DNA of 64,000 bases from CAVOAK01 sp963664465. GTDB taxonomy: Bacteria; Pseudomonadota; Alphaproteobacteria; UBA8366; CAVOAK01. The stretch is taken from assembly GCA_963664465.2 (NCBI GenBank), contig CAXXSU010000004.1, positions 124,001-188,000 on the forward strand. The letters are read 5' to 3'. Every line of letters starts with the position of its first letter. Within the stretch, counting starts at the first letter, position 1. The notes under the pieces are model-generated. The model did no database searches. It saw nothing but the letters and a program-made list of their open reading frames with translations, and was not told the origin of the DNA. Position numbers and translations under genes: made by a program. Positions 24,975-34,493 of the stretch are shown here, one piece after another.

Positions 24975-26399
24975 TTAGAAGTAGCGCAAATACTCGCGCT
25001 TTTCCCAGTCCGTGATGTGCTCGTGGAAGCGGTCCCACTCGTTATGCTTATAGCGGCTGAAAGAGTCATGCATCGTCGGACCGAGCACCGATTTCGCCAA
25101 CTCGTCAACGTCGAACGCCTGAACCGCTTCCAGCAGGTTTGTCGGCAGCCGCGCTATTCCTGCTTCGTCGAGCTCGGCTTGCGGAATGTCGTAAAGCGAC
25201 TTGTTCGTCGGCGGACCCGGATCGAGCTTTTGCGTCATGCCTTCGAGTGCCGACGCCGAGCTCATGCCAAGCGCGAGGTAGGCGTTGACGCACATGTCGA
25301 CGGCTCGGTTCTCGATGGCTTTGCGGCTCTGTGGCAGGCGGAGCATCGAGGAGCGGTTGTTGTCGCCGTAGCTGATGTGGGTCGGCGCCCAGGTTACGGT
25401 GCCACCCTCAAACGCGCTCGCCACGCCGATCAGGCCCTTGTAGGAATTGACAGTAGAACAGGCGATTGCCGTCAAGGCTGCGCCATGCTTCATCAGGCCG
25501 GCGACGGCGTTGTAGGCCGCGTCGCCCCAGGGACCGTTCATTTCTCCGAACACGTTGACGTCAGGCTCGCTGGTTGCCCGCGCGCTCAGATTGATATGCG
25601 CGCCTGAGCGCCAGTCGCCTTGCGTCGGCTTCGGCATATAGGTCACAAAATGGCCATTCCGCTTCGCCACTTCCTTCAAAAGGATACGCAGGAAGGTCAT
25701 TCGATCGGCCATGGTCAGCACGTCGGCGTAGTCGAAATCCAGCTCGAACTGCGAATAGGCGCCTTCGGCGACGACGTCCTTCAATCCCCATCCGAGATCG
25801 CCCAACGTGTCGATCAACTGGCCAAGGAACGGCATTGAATCGATCGAAAATTCGGCGTCGTAGCCAAATGCCTGGCGCAACGGGCGCATCGCCCCGGGAT
25901 TGATCGGATCGTCGTCGAACGCCTTGACGAAGTTTCCGTCGTCGTCATAGCGCATGACGATAAATTCCGGCTCCATCCCGGCATAGAACGCATAGCCCGC
26001 GTCCGCCGAGGCTTTGATCTGTCGTTTGAGCGCGAGCCGCGGGCACACGTTGTAGGGCGCGCCTTCCAAATACAGATCGGCAAACATCCAGGCGCAGGAT
26101 TTATCCCAGGGGCAGATAACCAGGCTGTCGAGATCAGGGACCGGAATCTGGTCAGGATCCGCCGGCCCCAGTTCCGGCACCATCGAGACCGAATGGACCG
26201 CAAACTGCGGACCTCGGCCCATGCACACTGCCTCGAATTCCGCGATTGGCACCGGTTTGGTCTTGGGCAACCCGAGAAGATCGATCCAGCAGGACAGGAC
26301 ATATTTGACACCGGCCTCTTCGAGATGGGCCCGCGCGTCGGAAATCCGGTCTTTGTCTGCGAATGCGTCCGAGATCGACGTATGATAAACGGCGCTCAT
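24975..26399 (-). CDS. Type III glutamine synthetase homologue (GlnT/GmaS-like)
   Basis: The 474-residue protein has the glutamine synthetase fold: GMEPEFIVM for the first Glu metal ligands, SQFELDFDYAD, RSGAHINLS, APTHISYGDNNRSSMLRLP for the Arg-rich active site, and ENRAVDMCVNAYLALG. It belongs to the GlnT group, which includes gamma-glutamylmethylamide synthetase. These attach amines other than ammonia to glutamate. Being at the head of a block of Rieske oxygenases and a SoxB-like flavoprotein, it might capture methylamine or another amine released by N-dealkylation. That is inference. It is divergent from the NTF2-like gene. Confidence 0.85.
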   Translation of the reverse strand: MSAVYHTSISDAFADKDRISDARAHLEEAGVKYVLSCWIDLLGLPKTKPVPIAEFEAVCMGRGPQFAVHSVSMVPELGPADPDQIPVPDLDSLVICPWDKSCAWMFADLYLEGAPYNVCPRLALKRQIKASADAGYAFYAGMEPEFIVMRYDDDGNFVKAFDDDPINPGAMRPLRQAFGYDAEFSIDSMPFLGQLIDTLGDLGWGLKDVVAEGAYSQFELDFDYADVLTMADRMTFLRILLKEVAKRNGHFVTYMPKPTQGDWRSGAHINLSARATSEPDVNVFGEMNGPWGDAAYNAVAGLMKHGAALTAIACSTVNSYKGLIGVASAFEGGTVTWAPTHISYGDNNRSSMLRLPQSRKAIENRAVDMCVNAYLALGMSSASALEGMTQKLDPGPPTNKSLYDIPQAELDEAGIARLPTNLLEAVQAFDVDELAKSVLGPTMHDSFSRYKHNEWDRFHEHITDWEKREYLRYF

Positions 26400-26615
26400 G
26401 ATCTCCCCTTTATATGCTTGGCGCTGAACTCGTCAGCCGCACCGTATGATATTTCTCAACGGCCACCGGCAACAAGCAAAACCACACGCGATCACGACGC
26501 GGGGCGTTGGCGGTTGTGCCGCTCCTGCGATCTGACAGGCTTTGTCGCCGGTACATAGCGACGCCAAATTTAGCTACAAACGCCAACAAATTCCAGCAGC
26601 GGAGAAGTGAAAGCG

Positions 26616-27047
26616 ATGACCCGCAATGAAGAACGGGCAATCGAGTGGGACTGCCAGAGGGTGCTGCGTCAGTATTACCACCATGTGGATCAACGGCAGT
26701 ATGACGAAGCGGTGCAGTTGTTCACGACCGACGTCCATTGGCTGATCATGGGACTAGATCTGCACGGCCGCGAGGCGGTGCGCGGTGCATTCGGCGGCCT
26801 TGACGAATCGACCATTCGCCACGCGCTGACCAATACCGTCGTTACCGTGATCGATGAGGACCATGCGGAGGCGCGGTCCTACCTTGGGATCTACGTCGAG
26901 AAGGGATTTCCGACCGACGGACCGATCCCGTTCGAGGGGCCTGACCGACTGAGCACGAGTCTCGCCAAAATGAGACGCACCGACGACGAGGGCTGGCTCA
27001 TCGCGGAGCGCGGGTCCGAGCCGGCCTTCGTACGCGAGCGCGCGTAA
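26616..27047 (+). CDS. NTF2-like/SnoaL-type protein
   Basis: ATG 26616, eleven bases after GGAG, gives 143 residues; a GTG at 26607 is too close to the ribosome site. The fold is a cone-shaped NTF2 barrel: the opening helix ERAIEWDCQRVLRQYYHHVD, the LFTTDVHWLIMG strand, GREAVRGAFGG, then RHALTNTVVTVIDEDHAEAR. The fold is shared by SnoaL cyclases, dehydratases and beta subunits of ring-hydroxylating oxygenases. Given the nearby oxygenase alpha subunits it could be a small partner subunit, but it lies on the other strand. Confidence 0.7.
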   Translation: MTRNEERAIEWDCQRVLRQYYHHVDQRQYDEAVQLFTTDVHWLIMGLDLHGREAVRGAFGGLDESTIRHALTNTVVTVIDEDHAEARSYLGIYVEKGFPTDGPIPFEGPDRLSTSLAKMRRTDDEGWLIAERGSEPAFVRERA

Positions 27048-27053
27048 GGCAGG

Positions 27054-27842
27054 TTACAGGGCGATCGTGCCTTCCATGTAATGCACAGCCCGGCCGGAAA
27101 TCTTCACCCGCTCGCCTTGATGCTCACAGAAGATTTCACCGCCACGGGGTGAGATCTGGCGCGCGTGAAGCGTTGTTTTGCCAAGTTTCTCGGCCCAATA
27201 GGGCGCCAGCGTGCAATGCGCCGAGCCGGTAACCGGATCCTCGGGAATGCCAGATTGCGGCGCGAAAAACCGTGAAACGAAGTCGCAATCCTCGCCGGGC
27301 GCGGTGGCGATCAGGCCGCGGCAATCGAGCGTCGCCACTTTTGCCATGTCGGGTACGAGTTCCCTCACCTCCTTGGCGCTGGCGAATACGGCCATGGCGT
27401 CCGTTGCAGCGAGAATCTCAAGCGGCGTCGCGCCGAGCGCACCGGCGACATCGCCCAGACCGTCGCGCGGCTGCCCCGCCAATGTCGGAAAGTCCATCAC
27501 CAGTAAATCGCCATCGCGCGTGACAGTCAGGATATCTCCGCCCATGGTGTGAAAGCGGACGGTGTCACGCGATGGGTCGAGCTTGGTAAACAAGAGAAAG
27601 GCCGTGGCCAGCGTCGGGTGGCCGGCCAGCGCGATCTCCGTCATCGGCGTGAACCAGCGAATCTCGAAGTCGCCGCCGCGCGGCACGAAGAACGCCGTTT
27701 CCGCGAGATTGTTCTCCGCCGCGATCGACTGCATAACGTCCTCACCAAGCCACGCCTCGAGCGGACAGACCGCCGCGGGATTGCCGCCGAACACGCGGTC
27801 GGTGAAGGCGTCGATTTGATAGATCGGGATGCGCTGTGTCAT
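27054..27842 (-). CDS. PhzF-family isomerase
   Basis: The start at 27842 (MTQRIPIYQIDAF) is used. The 262-residue protein has the diaminopimelate epimerase-like fold of PhzF: AFTDRVFGGNPAAVCPL, NNLAETAFFVP with the catalytic Glu, RWFTPMTEIALAGHPTLATA, EDPVTGSAHCTLAPYWAE and SPRGGEI. Family members isomerise or epimerise small acids. No phenazine genes are present. The stop codon lies 7 bp from the convergent NTF2-like gene. Confidence 0.88.
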   Translation of the reverse strand: MTQRIPIYQIDAFTDRVFGGNPAAVCPLEAWLGEDVMQSIAAENNLAETAFFVPRGGDFEIRWFTPMTEIALAGHPTLATAFLLFTKLDPSRDTVRFHTMGGDILTVTRDGDLLVMDFPTLAGQPRDGLGDVAGALGATPLEILAATDAMAVFASAKEVRELVPDMAKVATLDCRGLIATAPGEDCDFVSRFFAPQSGIPEDPVTGSAHCTLAPYWAEKLGKTTLHARQISPRGGEIFCEHQGERVKISGRAVHYMEGTIAL

Positions 27843-27855
27843 GCCTGACCCCACG

Positions 27856-27966
27856 TCATGCGGCATCTGCCGCTTCATGCACCTGCCGCCAGAGCGTCGT
27901 GCAGAGGAGCAGGAAAACGATAATTGCGCTGGCAGCGGCAGCTACGGGAATGACCGCCTCAGACAT
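27856..27966 (-). CDS. Possible 36-residue single-pass membrane peptide
   Basis: The short frame MSEAVIPVAAAASAIIVFLL followed by LCTTLWRQVHEAADAA has one clear transmembrane helix and a charged tail. It ends 13 bp before the PhzF start codon, so it could be co-transcribed with it. The ribosome site is weak (GGAAG). It may be chance. Confidence 0.3.
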   Translation of the reverse strand: MSEAVIPVAAAASAIIVFLLLCTTLWRQVHEAADAA

Positions 27967-28088
27967 CACGAGCGACTTCCGTCAGCATAAATGTTTCATG
28001 AAACGCTGAGGATACTATGGTCTAGGTAGATCGCCTAGCTACCACCATTTGCTACACGGGCATGCGCGGCTTGCGCCGTATTCACTTA

Positions 28089-28880
28089 CTACGCCTCGTA
28101 AACCACCGGGTACATCTCGCTGTCGAGCAGATCGCCCGGCTTCAGTGCTGGGTTATAGAGCCACTCGTTGGTCGCCGGCTCGTAATAGCGGGCGTCCTCG
28201 CCGGTATAGCGAATAGCGTAGGCGCGTCGCCACTGCTCGGCTGAGGTGTTTGCCGTCGCGCCGTGCACGGTCATGGCGTGGAAGGCGAATAGGTCACCCG
28301 GCTGCATGTCCCATGAGACAATGTCGTGCTGGTCACGCTCGGCCTCGAAATCGGGCATCGGGTCGTATCTCTCGCCCTTCGCTCCCTTGGCAAACACCAC
28401 GCCACCGTGGAAGTCCGGCTGAAACGGCTTGTAACGGCGGTTCCATTTGTGCGAGCCCCGGATGAATTCAAGAGCCCCATTCTCCTTTGCGATCGGATCA
28501 AGCGCCACCCACGTCGTCAGAACCTGCCAGCCCTTGAGTGGCCAATAGGGCAGATCGTTATGCCAAGCGGTGCGGGTGCCCGTGTCCGGCGCCTTGGAAA
28601 ATACCTGGTCCATGAAGAGGTTTATTTTGCTGCTACCTAACAGCTCAGCGGCAATTCGCGGCGCTGGAGAGTCGCTGCAGAAGCGGGCGAAATCCGGGTC
28701 GGAGCGCCAGAGCAGGCGTCGCTTAAAGAACTCCTCGCTGCGCTCAAGTTCCCGCGCCACCGCCGTGCGCAGACATTCCTGCCATGCGTCGTCGATCGCA
28801 CCGCGCAGCAGCACCGCACCGTCGCGCTCGAACGCGGCGATGTCTTCTTTGCTGACGATACTTGCTTCGGCCCCGGACAT
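28089..28880 (-). CDS. Phytanoyl-CoA dioxygenase (PhyH)-family 2-oxoglutarate oxygenase
   Basis: The 263-residue protein has the non-haem Fe(II)/2-oxoglutarate site: His-x-Asp in TAWHNDLPYWPLKGW, the distal His in FHAMTVHGATAN, and the 2-oxoglutarate Arg in RRAYAIRYTGED. The segment KENGALEFIRGSHKWNRRY is characteristic of PhyH proteins, which hydroxylate acyl-CoAs, amino acids such as ectoine, or other small molecules. It lies 18 bp downstream of the first Rieske oxygenase gene on the same strand, so it is likely part of the same operon and catabolic route. Confidence 0.87.
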   Translation of the reverse strand: MSGAEASIVSKEDIAAFERDGAVLLRGAIDDAWQECLRTAVARELERSEEFFKRRLLWRSDPDFARFCSDSPAPRIAAELLGSSKINLFMDQVFSKAPDTGTRTAWHNDLPYWPLKGWQVLTTWVALDPIAKENGALEFIRGSHKWNRRYKPFQPDFHGGVVFAKGAKGERYDPMPDFEAERDQHDIVSWDMQPGDLFAFHAMTVHGATANTSAEQWRRAYAIRYTGEDARYYEPATNEWLYNPALKPGDLLDSEMYPVVYEA

Positions 28881-28898
28881 GATCCCCTCGCTCCGTCT

Positions 28899-30260
28899 CT
28901 ACGCCGACTTCAATTCCTTGACCCGGCGATGGACTTCCTTCCGGCGCTCTTCCCAGGCTAACGGCAATGATTCCATAACGATCTTGCGGACATTGCGCCC
29001 GAATATCTTGCGGAACTTGGCGTCATCCTCGTCGCTGCCGTTCTGGGGCAGGTCGACGATGACGTCGCAGGAGATCGTGTGGATCAGCCCGTCGTCCTGC
29101 GTCTTCACTCGCGGCGGGCTCTTGCCCTTTTTCACGTCGTTGATGGAGCGGCGGATGAGTTGCCGAAGCATGGCGACGCCGGTATCCGTATAACCCAGAT
29201 GCTCGAGCTTGCGCTTGGCGACCGGACCCTGCGCGACAAGCGCCTCATAGTCGCCCGGATGCCTTTGTCCCTCTTCATAGCTGCGCTCGTATTTGGTTTG
29301 TCCCATATAATCAATCATGTTGTATCCACACTTCTTTGGATCGCCACGTCCCTTCGCATCCAGTTCGTCGTTATAGTGCCGCCATGCACAAATTTTACAG
29401 TGTGTATCGTCGACTGGCACTGTCCACGTCGTGATCGCGGCTCTTGGAAAAAATTTCTCACGATCTGGATCTTGGTAAATATCAGCTGGTTGTGAAAAAT
29501 TTGGCACAAACAACTCGTTCAATCGAACCCATACGTAGTTTTCCCAACGGCGCGTGTTGGTCACAAACATTCCCGTATTGTCCGGCAATTTTGTCCATTC
29601 CGCCTGCGAAATGGCGCCCCACGATGCATAGAATTGTGGACCGGTCATGCGCGTGTGCAGGAACACGCTGTGAAACGGGTCCATGGGCTGTTCCTGAACC
29701 TGCAGCCAGTTGCAGTCCATGTCGATCTCGTAGGGAACGGTCAGATTGTCTTCGACCTCCATCGTGTCGTAGATGGGAAATTCGGGCTTCTCCTCAGGTG
29801 GGCCCATATAGGCAAAAACCAGGCCCTTGTACTCGAGCGCCGGGTATGCGCCGTGGTGCAGGCTATGTTTGATCGGGCTGTCGTCGGGCTCGCCTGGTGT
29901 CTCGAGGATGCGGCCATCGACGTCGAACAGCCAGCCGTGATAGCAGCAGCGGATACCGTGCTCGGCGATCACGCCATATTCCAGGGATGTACGGCGGTGG
30001 CTGCATTGCCGGTGCAACAGCCCGACGTTGCCTGACAAGTCACGGAAGGCGACCAGATTTTCACCCATGATGCGGATCGCCAGCGGCAGATCGGTCAATC
30101 GATCCGACATGCAGACCGGATGCCAGAAGCGCCTGAGATACTCGCCGCCCGGCGTTCCTGGCCCGACATGCGTCAGGTCGGGATCGTCGCCGGAATCACC
30201 GGCCCGGTGGTACCCGTTATAGGCCGAAGTAAGTTGTTCCTTTGCGGTGTTGACTGCCAT
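28899..30260 (-). CDS. Rieske oxygenase alpha subunit 1 (phthalate dioxygenase-like, Asp bridge)
   Basis: The 453-residue protein has a Rieske cluster site, C86-S-H88 and C105-C-Y-H108 (QCSHRRTSLEYG; RCCYHGWLFD), and a mononuclear iron site EQPMDPFHSVFLH with H197, H202 and a bridging D194 in the canonical position. The long form and the DPFH iron motif place it near the phthalate dioxygenase/vanillate demethylase-like group. A ferredoxin reductase is needed to feed electrons but none is encoded within the window. Confidence 0.88.
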   Translation of the reverse strand: MAVNTAKEQLTSAYNGYHRAGDSGDDPDLTHVGPGTPGGEYLRRFWHPVCMSDRLTDLPLAIRIMGENLVAFRDLSGNVGLLHRQCSHRRTSLEYGVIAEHGIRCCYHGWLFDVDGRILETPGEPDDSPIKHSLHHGAYPALEYKGLVFAYMGPPEEKPEFPIYDTMEVEDNLTVPYEIDMDCNWLQVQEQPMDPFHSVFLHTRMTGPQFYASWGAISQAEWTKLPDNTGMFVTNTRRWENYVWVRLNELFVPNFSQPADIYQDPDREKFFPRAAITTWTVPVDDTHCKICAWRHYNDELDAKGRGDPKKCGYNMIDYMGQTKYERSYEEGQRHPGDYEALVAQGPVAKRKLEHLGYTDTGVAMLRQLIRRSINDVKKGKSPPRVKTQDDGLIHTISCDVIVDLPQNGSDEDDAKFRKIFGRNVRKIVMESLPLAWEERRKEVHRRVKELKSA

Positions 30261-30301
30261 CGTATCCTCCCTGTTTTCGCCCGTCCCAGCGTTACTCCCA
30301 C

Positions 30302-31486
30302 CTACATCAGGGCGTCAATCAACTTGTTCTGAAAATGGTGAACCAGGTTCTCCCAGTAGGGTGAAAACTGTACCTGATCGGCCACCGGCGAGAGGCGGGC
30401 AACCTGCTGCGTCTGCATAAGATCGTAATCCTCGTTGCGAACCCCGTCCAATCCTTCGATCGTCCGCGACTTGCCGAACCAGCGGTCGACGCACTTTTCG
30501 CGCGCCTCGGCATACTCGGGCGAGGTGGCGGCATCGCCGACGAAGAACCAGGCCATTTTGGCTTCGGTCCGGTCGGGCGCAATCGGCGTGTAAATAACCG
30601 GTGCAAAATGATCGGGCGGCATTGTCATTGTCGTGTTGGGAAAGACGTGGGTCGACAGCCCGCGGCGCTTATCCTCCGGCGGCCCCGGAATTAACGGAAA
30701 TACGGTCTTCCGTCTGCGTCGATTGGCTGCCGGCGTAATGTTTGCCATATAGCAGTCGCTGGTATGATCTTCGTATGTCAGCTTGTCGTCCTTGAAGAAA
30801 TCCTTCATCTCGAAGAATTTTCCGTGCAGATAAGCGGCGTGATAATTCTCCCAGTTGTCCGGCAGCAATTTCCAATTGCTCTTTATTTCGACGGACATCG
30901 TATAGCCCGCGCGCAAAGAGTCGAGATCGTAGTCGCTATAGAGCTCGCTAAGTGGGCCCAGATACTCCTCAAGCGGCGGAGCCTCGCCGGAGAGATTGAC
31001 GAACACAAACTGATGCCAAACGCCGGTTCGCACAGGAACCAACCCGTTTTTCGAGGTATCCAGCGTGCCGATCGGCTTGGACGTCGGACCGTTGAAGAAG
31101 GGCGCCGCCTTCAGGTTGCCATCGAGCCCATAGGTCCAGTGATGGTAAGGACACTGGAGCTCGGTCAGGCCGCTCTTGGGTTCACGCAGCACGATCGTGG
31201 CGCGGTGGCGGCAGACATTATGGAACGATCTGACGGTACCGTCCCCGTCGCGCAGCAAGATCAGCGGAAGTCCGGCGACCATCACGGGCCTCGCATCGCC
31301 AGGCTCAGGAACTTCGTGGGCAAATCCAACACAAGTCCAAGTCCGTGCGAACAGACGTTGCTGTTCAAGTTCGAAAAACTCCTGACCTGTGTAGGCAACA
31401 CTTGGGAGACCCCGCGCCTCGGCAATTGGCCGCCTCACAGCCGCGATCGCGTCATTTCCAAGTATCTCTTCAATCGTCCGTGTCAC
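30302..31486 (-). CDS. Rieske oxygenase alpha subunit 2 (Glu at bridge position)
   Basis: The 394-residue protein has a Rieske site at VCRHRATIVL (C92, H94) and QCPYHHWTYG (C112, H115). The mononuclear iron site reads NWENYHAAYLH: H216 and H221 with Glu213 where most ring hydroxylases have Asp. A Glu at this bridge is known from quaternary-ammonium oxygenases such as CntA. The GTG start gives MTRTIEEILG. The gene follows the third Rieske gene by 67 bp. The exact substrate is unknown; an N- or O-demethylation is my inference. Confidence 0.87.
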   Translation of the reverse strand: MTRTIEEILGNDAIAAVRRPIAEARGLPSVAYTGQEFFELEQQRLFARTWTCVGFAHEVPEPGDARPVMVAGLPLILLRDGDGTVRSFHNVCRHRATIVLREPKSGLTELQCPYHHWTYGLDGNLKAAPFFNGPTSKPIGTLDTSKNGLVPVRTGVWHQFVFVNLSGEAPPLEEYLGPLSELYSDYDLDSLRAGYTMSVEIKSNWKLLPDNWENYHAAYLHGKFFEMKDFFKDDKLTYEDHTSDCYMANITPAANRRRRKTVFPLIPGPPEDKRRGLSTHVFPNTTMTMPPDHFAPVIYTPIAPDRTEAKMAWFFVGDAATSPEYAEAREKCVDRWFGKSRTIEGLDGVRNEDYDLMQTQQVARLSPVADQVQFSPYWENLVHHFQNKLIDALM

Positions 31487-31553
31487 AACGCAGCTCCTTC
31501 CGCTGATAGCGCCGCCGATGCCTTAACCGACGCGATCGATTGCACCCGTCGCG

Positions 31554-32729
31554 TCATGACGCACGTTTGAGCCGTGTTCTAGGTGCTTTCTTTGGGGTCA
31601 ATTTTCGGGCCATGTACTGGTACATATCCCAAACGGTACCTTCGAGATCGGCTGGTCCCAAGCGGTTTGGCTGTACGTAACGCGACTTCAATCCACGTCG
31701 CATCCGTTCGAGCTGTTCGCGGTCTTCGTCCATTGTCCCGCCGCGGGTTTTAAGCCTTAACGCGAGCTGTCGCGCAGAAGGCGGTTCATACGATGACAGA
31801 ACGCAACGGTTGACCAACGCGTCAACACCGCGAGGCCGCAAGCACAGCGAGCTGCAACCGTTTAGCGTTATCGCCGCGGCATGTGAGGGAAACACCCAGA
31901 AGTAAATGCTGAAACGTCTCTCCTCCGGCGTCATGTCGGGATGGTAAGGCTCGATTGGGGGCGTCTTGCGTGAATAGCCCGCCTTGTAACCGGTATACCC
32001 CTCGCCCGGTGGAATCTTCTCGCAGAGCCGTGTCGGCGTAACGTCGTAAAGGGTTTTGCTGTGTACAGTGTTCAGGTGATAACCCTCCATGTAGTTCTCG
32101 GCCAGGCACTTCCAGTTGGTCGGCCACACCTCGTCCAACACACTGTGCACAGCCATGTCTTCAGGATGCCGGTTCTCCAGATATGGCTCGAGCCCCTTGA
32201 GACGGGGGGCGAGCGGCTTGGCTTTGCCATCCAGGTTGACATAGAGGAAACCGTGCCAGACTTCGGTCTTGAACTCCGGCAGCCGGCAGCCTTTGACATC
32301 AAAGCCCTTGACCTGGTCCATGTAGGGCGCGCGCAGGAGCTGGCCGTCGTTGGCGTAGGTCCAGGCGTGGTAGGGACAGACGAAATTCTTAGCCGTGCCC
32401 TTGCCCTCGAGGATCACCGAGGAGCGGTGGCGGCAGACGTTTGACAGCACGCGTACCTTCTTGTCCTGGCTACGCACGACAATCAGCGGCTCGTCGATCA
32501 GCTCGGTCGTGAAATAGTCGCCGGGGTTGGGAATTTCAGCGACCAGGCCGAGGCAGACCCATTCCTTACGGAAGATCTCTTCCTGTTCGAGCTCGAGATA
32601 CTCCTCGGACGTGTAAAAACCGGTCGGAAGCGACCGAGCCTGGCTGGCGTCGCGATCCCTGATCTCGGCCAGTGCCTCAAGCACCTCTCTCACCGCAGGG
32701 GGGCTCACAGTCTTTGGTCCATTGATCAA
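31554..32729 (-). CDS. Rieske oxygenase alpha subunit 3 (GbcA/CntA-like, Glu bridge)
   Basis: The TTG start at 32729 follows AGGAG by seven bases and gives 391 residues. The Rieske site is VCRHRSSVIL (C99, H101) and VCPYHAWTYA (C118, H121). The mononuclear site AENYMEGYHLNTVH has H218, H223 and Glu215 at the bridge. Segments such as EIFRKEWVCLGLVAEIPNPG and DEPLIVVRSQD resemble glycine-betaine, stachydrine and carnitine oxygenases. I infer oxidative N-demethylation or C-N cleavage of a quaternary amine. It is the first gene of the minus-strand run, with a LysR remnant divergent to it. Confidence 0.88.
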   Translation of the reverse strand: MINGPKTVSPPAVREVLEALAEIRDRDASQARSLPTGFYTSEEYLELEQEEIFRKEWVCLGLVAEIPNPGDYFTTELIDEPLIVVRSQDKKVRVLSNVCRHRSSVILEGKGTAKNFVCPYHAWTYANDGQLLRAPYMDQVKGFDVKGCRLPEFKTEVWHGFLYVNLDGKAKPLAPRLKGLEPYLENRHPEDMAVHSVLDEVWPTNWKCLAENYMEGYHLNTVHSKTLYDVTPTRLCEKIPPGEGYTGYKAGYSRKTPPIEPYHPDMTPEERRFSIYFWVFPSHAAAITLNGCSSLCLRPRGVDALVNRCVLSSYEPPSARQLALRLKTRGGTMDEDREQLERMRRGLKSRYVQPNRLGPADLEGTVWDMYQYMARKLTPKKAPRTRLKRAS

Positions 32730-32934
32730 AATACATCTCCTACTTTTCGCGGGCGCGACACCCGCACAACAAAGAATATCAAAAGTCCGAAGATCCTAGT
32801 GCGGGACAAGCAAGCGTAAGAATCAAACATTCAGTTTATGTTTCGTATGGTATGAGACCAGATACGTTACATAAACTGAGAAGTTTACACAGAGATTCTT
32901 AGATTTACTAAAGAGTGCCTCCGATAATGCACGG

Positions 32935-33023
32935 TTGCCTTCGCTTAACGAACTCCGCGCCTTCGAGGCTGCGGCGAGGAGCCGTGTTCGTGGATCATTT
33001 TGGTTCGCCAGTACTAAGCTTAG
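32935..33023 (+). pseudogene. LysR-type (GcvA-like) regulator, N-terminal fragment cut by IS1182
   Basis: The stretch reads LPSLNELRAFEAAARS, the hallmark opening of GcvA-like LysR regulators (LPPLNALRAFEAAARH). Similarity fades after about 17 residues and the frame runs into the IS1182 left end. No in-frame ATG precedes it. It was divergent from the Rieske 3 gene, the usual place for a LysR activator. Apart from this, 32730-33023 holds only the Rieske promoter region. Confidence 0.6.
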
Positions 33024-34493
33024 CAGCCCGTTGACGAAGTCTTCCCTGGACGAAGTCGGCATGGTCTGATTCTCTGGTGTCCTGGCCTGAAGGGGGGTTC
33101 GCTGATGGCGATGGGACAGCAGAAGGATCGTCAGGGGGACTTGATGGTGAGCTGGTCGGAGATGCCGCGCTCGCCTGGTCATGTATTTTACGACCGCCTG
33201 CAGTTGGTACTGATCGAGGGCGGCTTCGACGGCTTCGCCGAGGCGGTCTGCCAGCCCTATTACGCGGCCAGGATGGGGGCGCCTTCGGTGCCACCCGGGC
33301 GCTACTTCCGTATGCACCTGGTGGGCTACTTCGAGGGTATCGACTCTGAGCGTGGGCTGGAGTGGCGCTGCTCGGATTCCCTGTCGCTACGGGAGTTCCT
33401 GCTGTTGGAGATGCGGGAACGGGTGCCGGACCATTCCTGGCTGTCACGGACCCGCGCGCGCCTGCCCCATGAAGTCCACACGGCGGTGTTTGACTGGGTC
33501 CTGGCGCTGATCGCCGAGGCGGGTCTGGTGAAGGGCGAGCGCATCGGGGTGGATGCCTCGACCATGGAGGCCAACGCGGCGCTGCGCAACATCGTGCGGA
33601 GGGACACGGGCGAGGGTTACCGGGGGATGCTGGAGCGCTTGGCCCAGGAGAGCGGTATCGAGACACCCACGGCTGAGGACCTGGCGCGTCTGGACCGCAA
33701 GCGCAAGGGCAAGAAGCTCTCGAACCAGGACTGGGTTTCCAGGAGCGACCCCGAGGCCAAGATCGCCAAGATGAAGGACGGCACCACGCACCTGGCCTAC
33801 AAGCCCGAGCACGCGGTGGATCTGGACACCGGCGCGGTGGTGGCGGCGGAGCTGCACCCGGCCGACGAGGGCGATACGACAACGCTTCCCAAGACCCTGG
33901 CGGCGGCCGAGGCAAACCTCGAGGCGGTGGATGTGGCGCCGACGGCCGAAGATCCGGCCGAATGTGTGACCGATAAGGGCTACCACTCACGGTTGGTCTT
34001 GAAGGCGCTCGACGACGGCCCCTGGAAGAGCCGGATCTCCGAGCCCAAGCAGAAGGGTTTTGCGCGCTGGCACGGAGATGATGCGGCTCGCCGGGCGGTC
34101 ACCAACAACCGGACCCGGCTGTTATCGGGGGTGGCCAGGGAAGCCTTCAAGCTGCGCGCCGAGATCGTCGAGCGCTCCTTTGCCCACAACCTCGATCGCG
34201 GCGGTATGCGCCGGACCTGGCTTCGGGGCCGCGAGAACGTGCACAAGCGATACCTGCTTCACGTCGCCGGCCACAACCTATCGTTGCTGATGCGCCAACT
34301 CATCGGCGCCGGCACCCCGAAGGAGGCCGTGGCGGGCGGAATTGGCGCCTTGTTCGTGCTTGTTACGCCCGCTGGAGCCGTCCTGGTCGTTCAGATCGTC
34401 CTCATCGTCTCGGAGGATGGCGAAACCGCCTTCGCCGCGATATGCTTCGCCGTGGCGTGAAACCCGGTCAATGACGCCTTTTTCAACGGGCTG
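33024..34493 (+). mobile_element. IS1182-family insertion sequence, copy 2
   Basis: The 1470-bp copy appears identical to 6499-7968 and has the same orientation. The flanks are TTAG on the left (33020-33023) and CTAG on the right (34494-34497), so TAG is again on both sides. It separates the LysR fragment and the Rieske genes from the M24 gene. Confidence 0.88.
33105..34460 (+). CDS. IS1182-family transposase, copy 2
   Basis: The 451-residue product is the same protein as that at 6580-7935, with catalytic residues in GVDAST, TDKGYHS and ERSFAHN intact. Identical copies imply recent transposition or gene conversion. Confidence 0.92.
   Translation: MAMGQQKDRQGDLMVSWSEMPRSPGHVFYDRLQLVLIEGGFDGFAEAVCQPYYAARMGAPSVPPGRYFRMHLVGYFEGIDSERGLEWRCSDSLSLREFLLLEMRERVPDHSWLSRTRARLPHEVHTAVFDWVLALIAEAGLVKGERIGVDASTMEANAALRNIVRRDTGEGYRGMLERLAQESGIETPTAEDLARLDRKRKGKKLSNQDWVSRSDPEAKIAKMKDGTTHLAYKPEHAVDLDTGAVVAAELHPADEGDTTTLPKTLAAAEANLEAVDVAPTAEDPAECVTDKGYHSRLVLKALDDGPWKSRISEPKQKGFARWHGDDAARRAVTNNRTRLLSGVAREAFKLRAEIVERSFAHNLDRGGMRRTWLRGRENVHKRYLLHVAGHNLSLLMRQLIGAGTPKEAVAGGIGALFVLVTPAGAVLVVQIVLIVSEDGETAFAAICFAVA

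Noticed and set aside
27054..27842. Phenazine biosynthesis, suggested by the PhzF-like gene
   Set aside because: PhzF-family proteins are widespread isomerases and no other phz gene is present.
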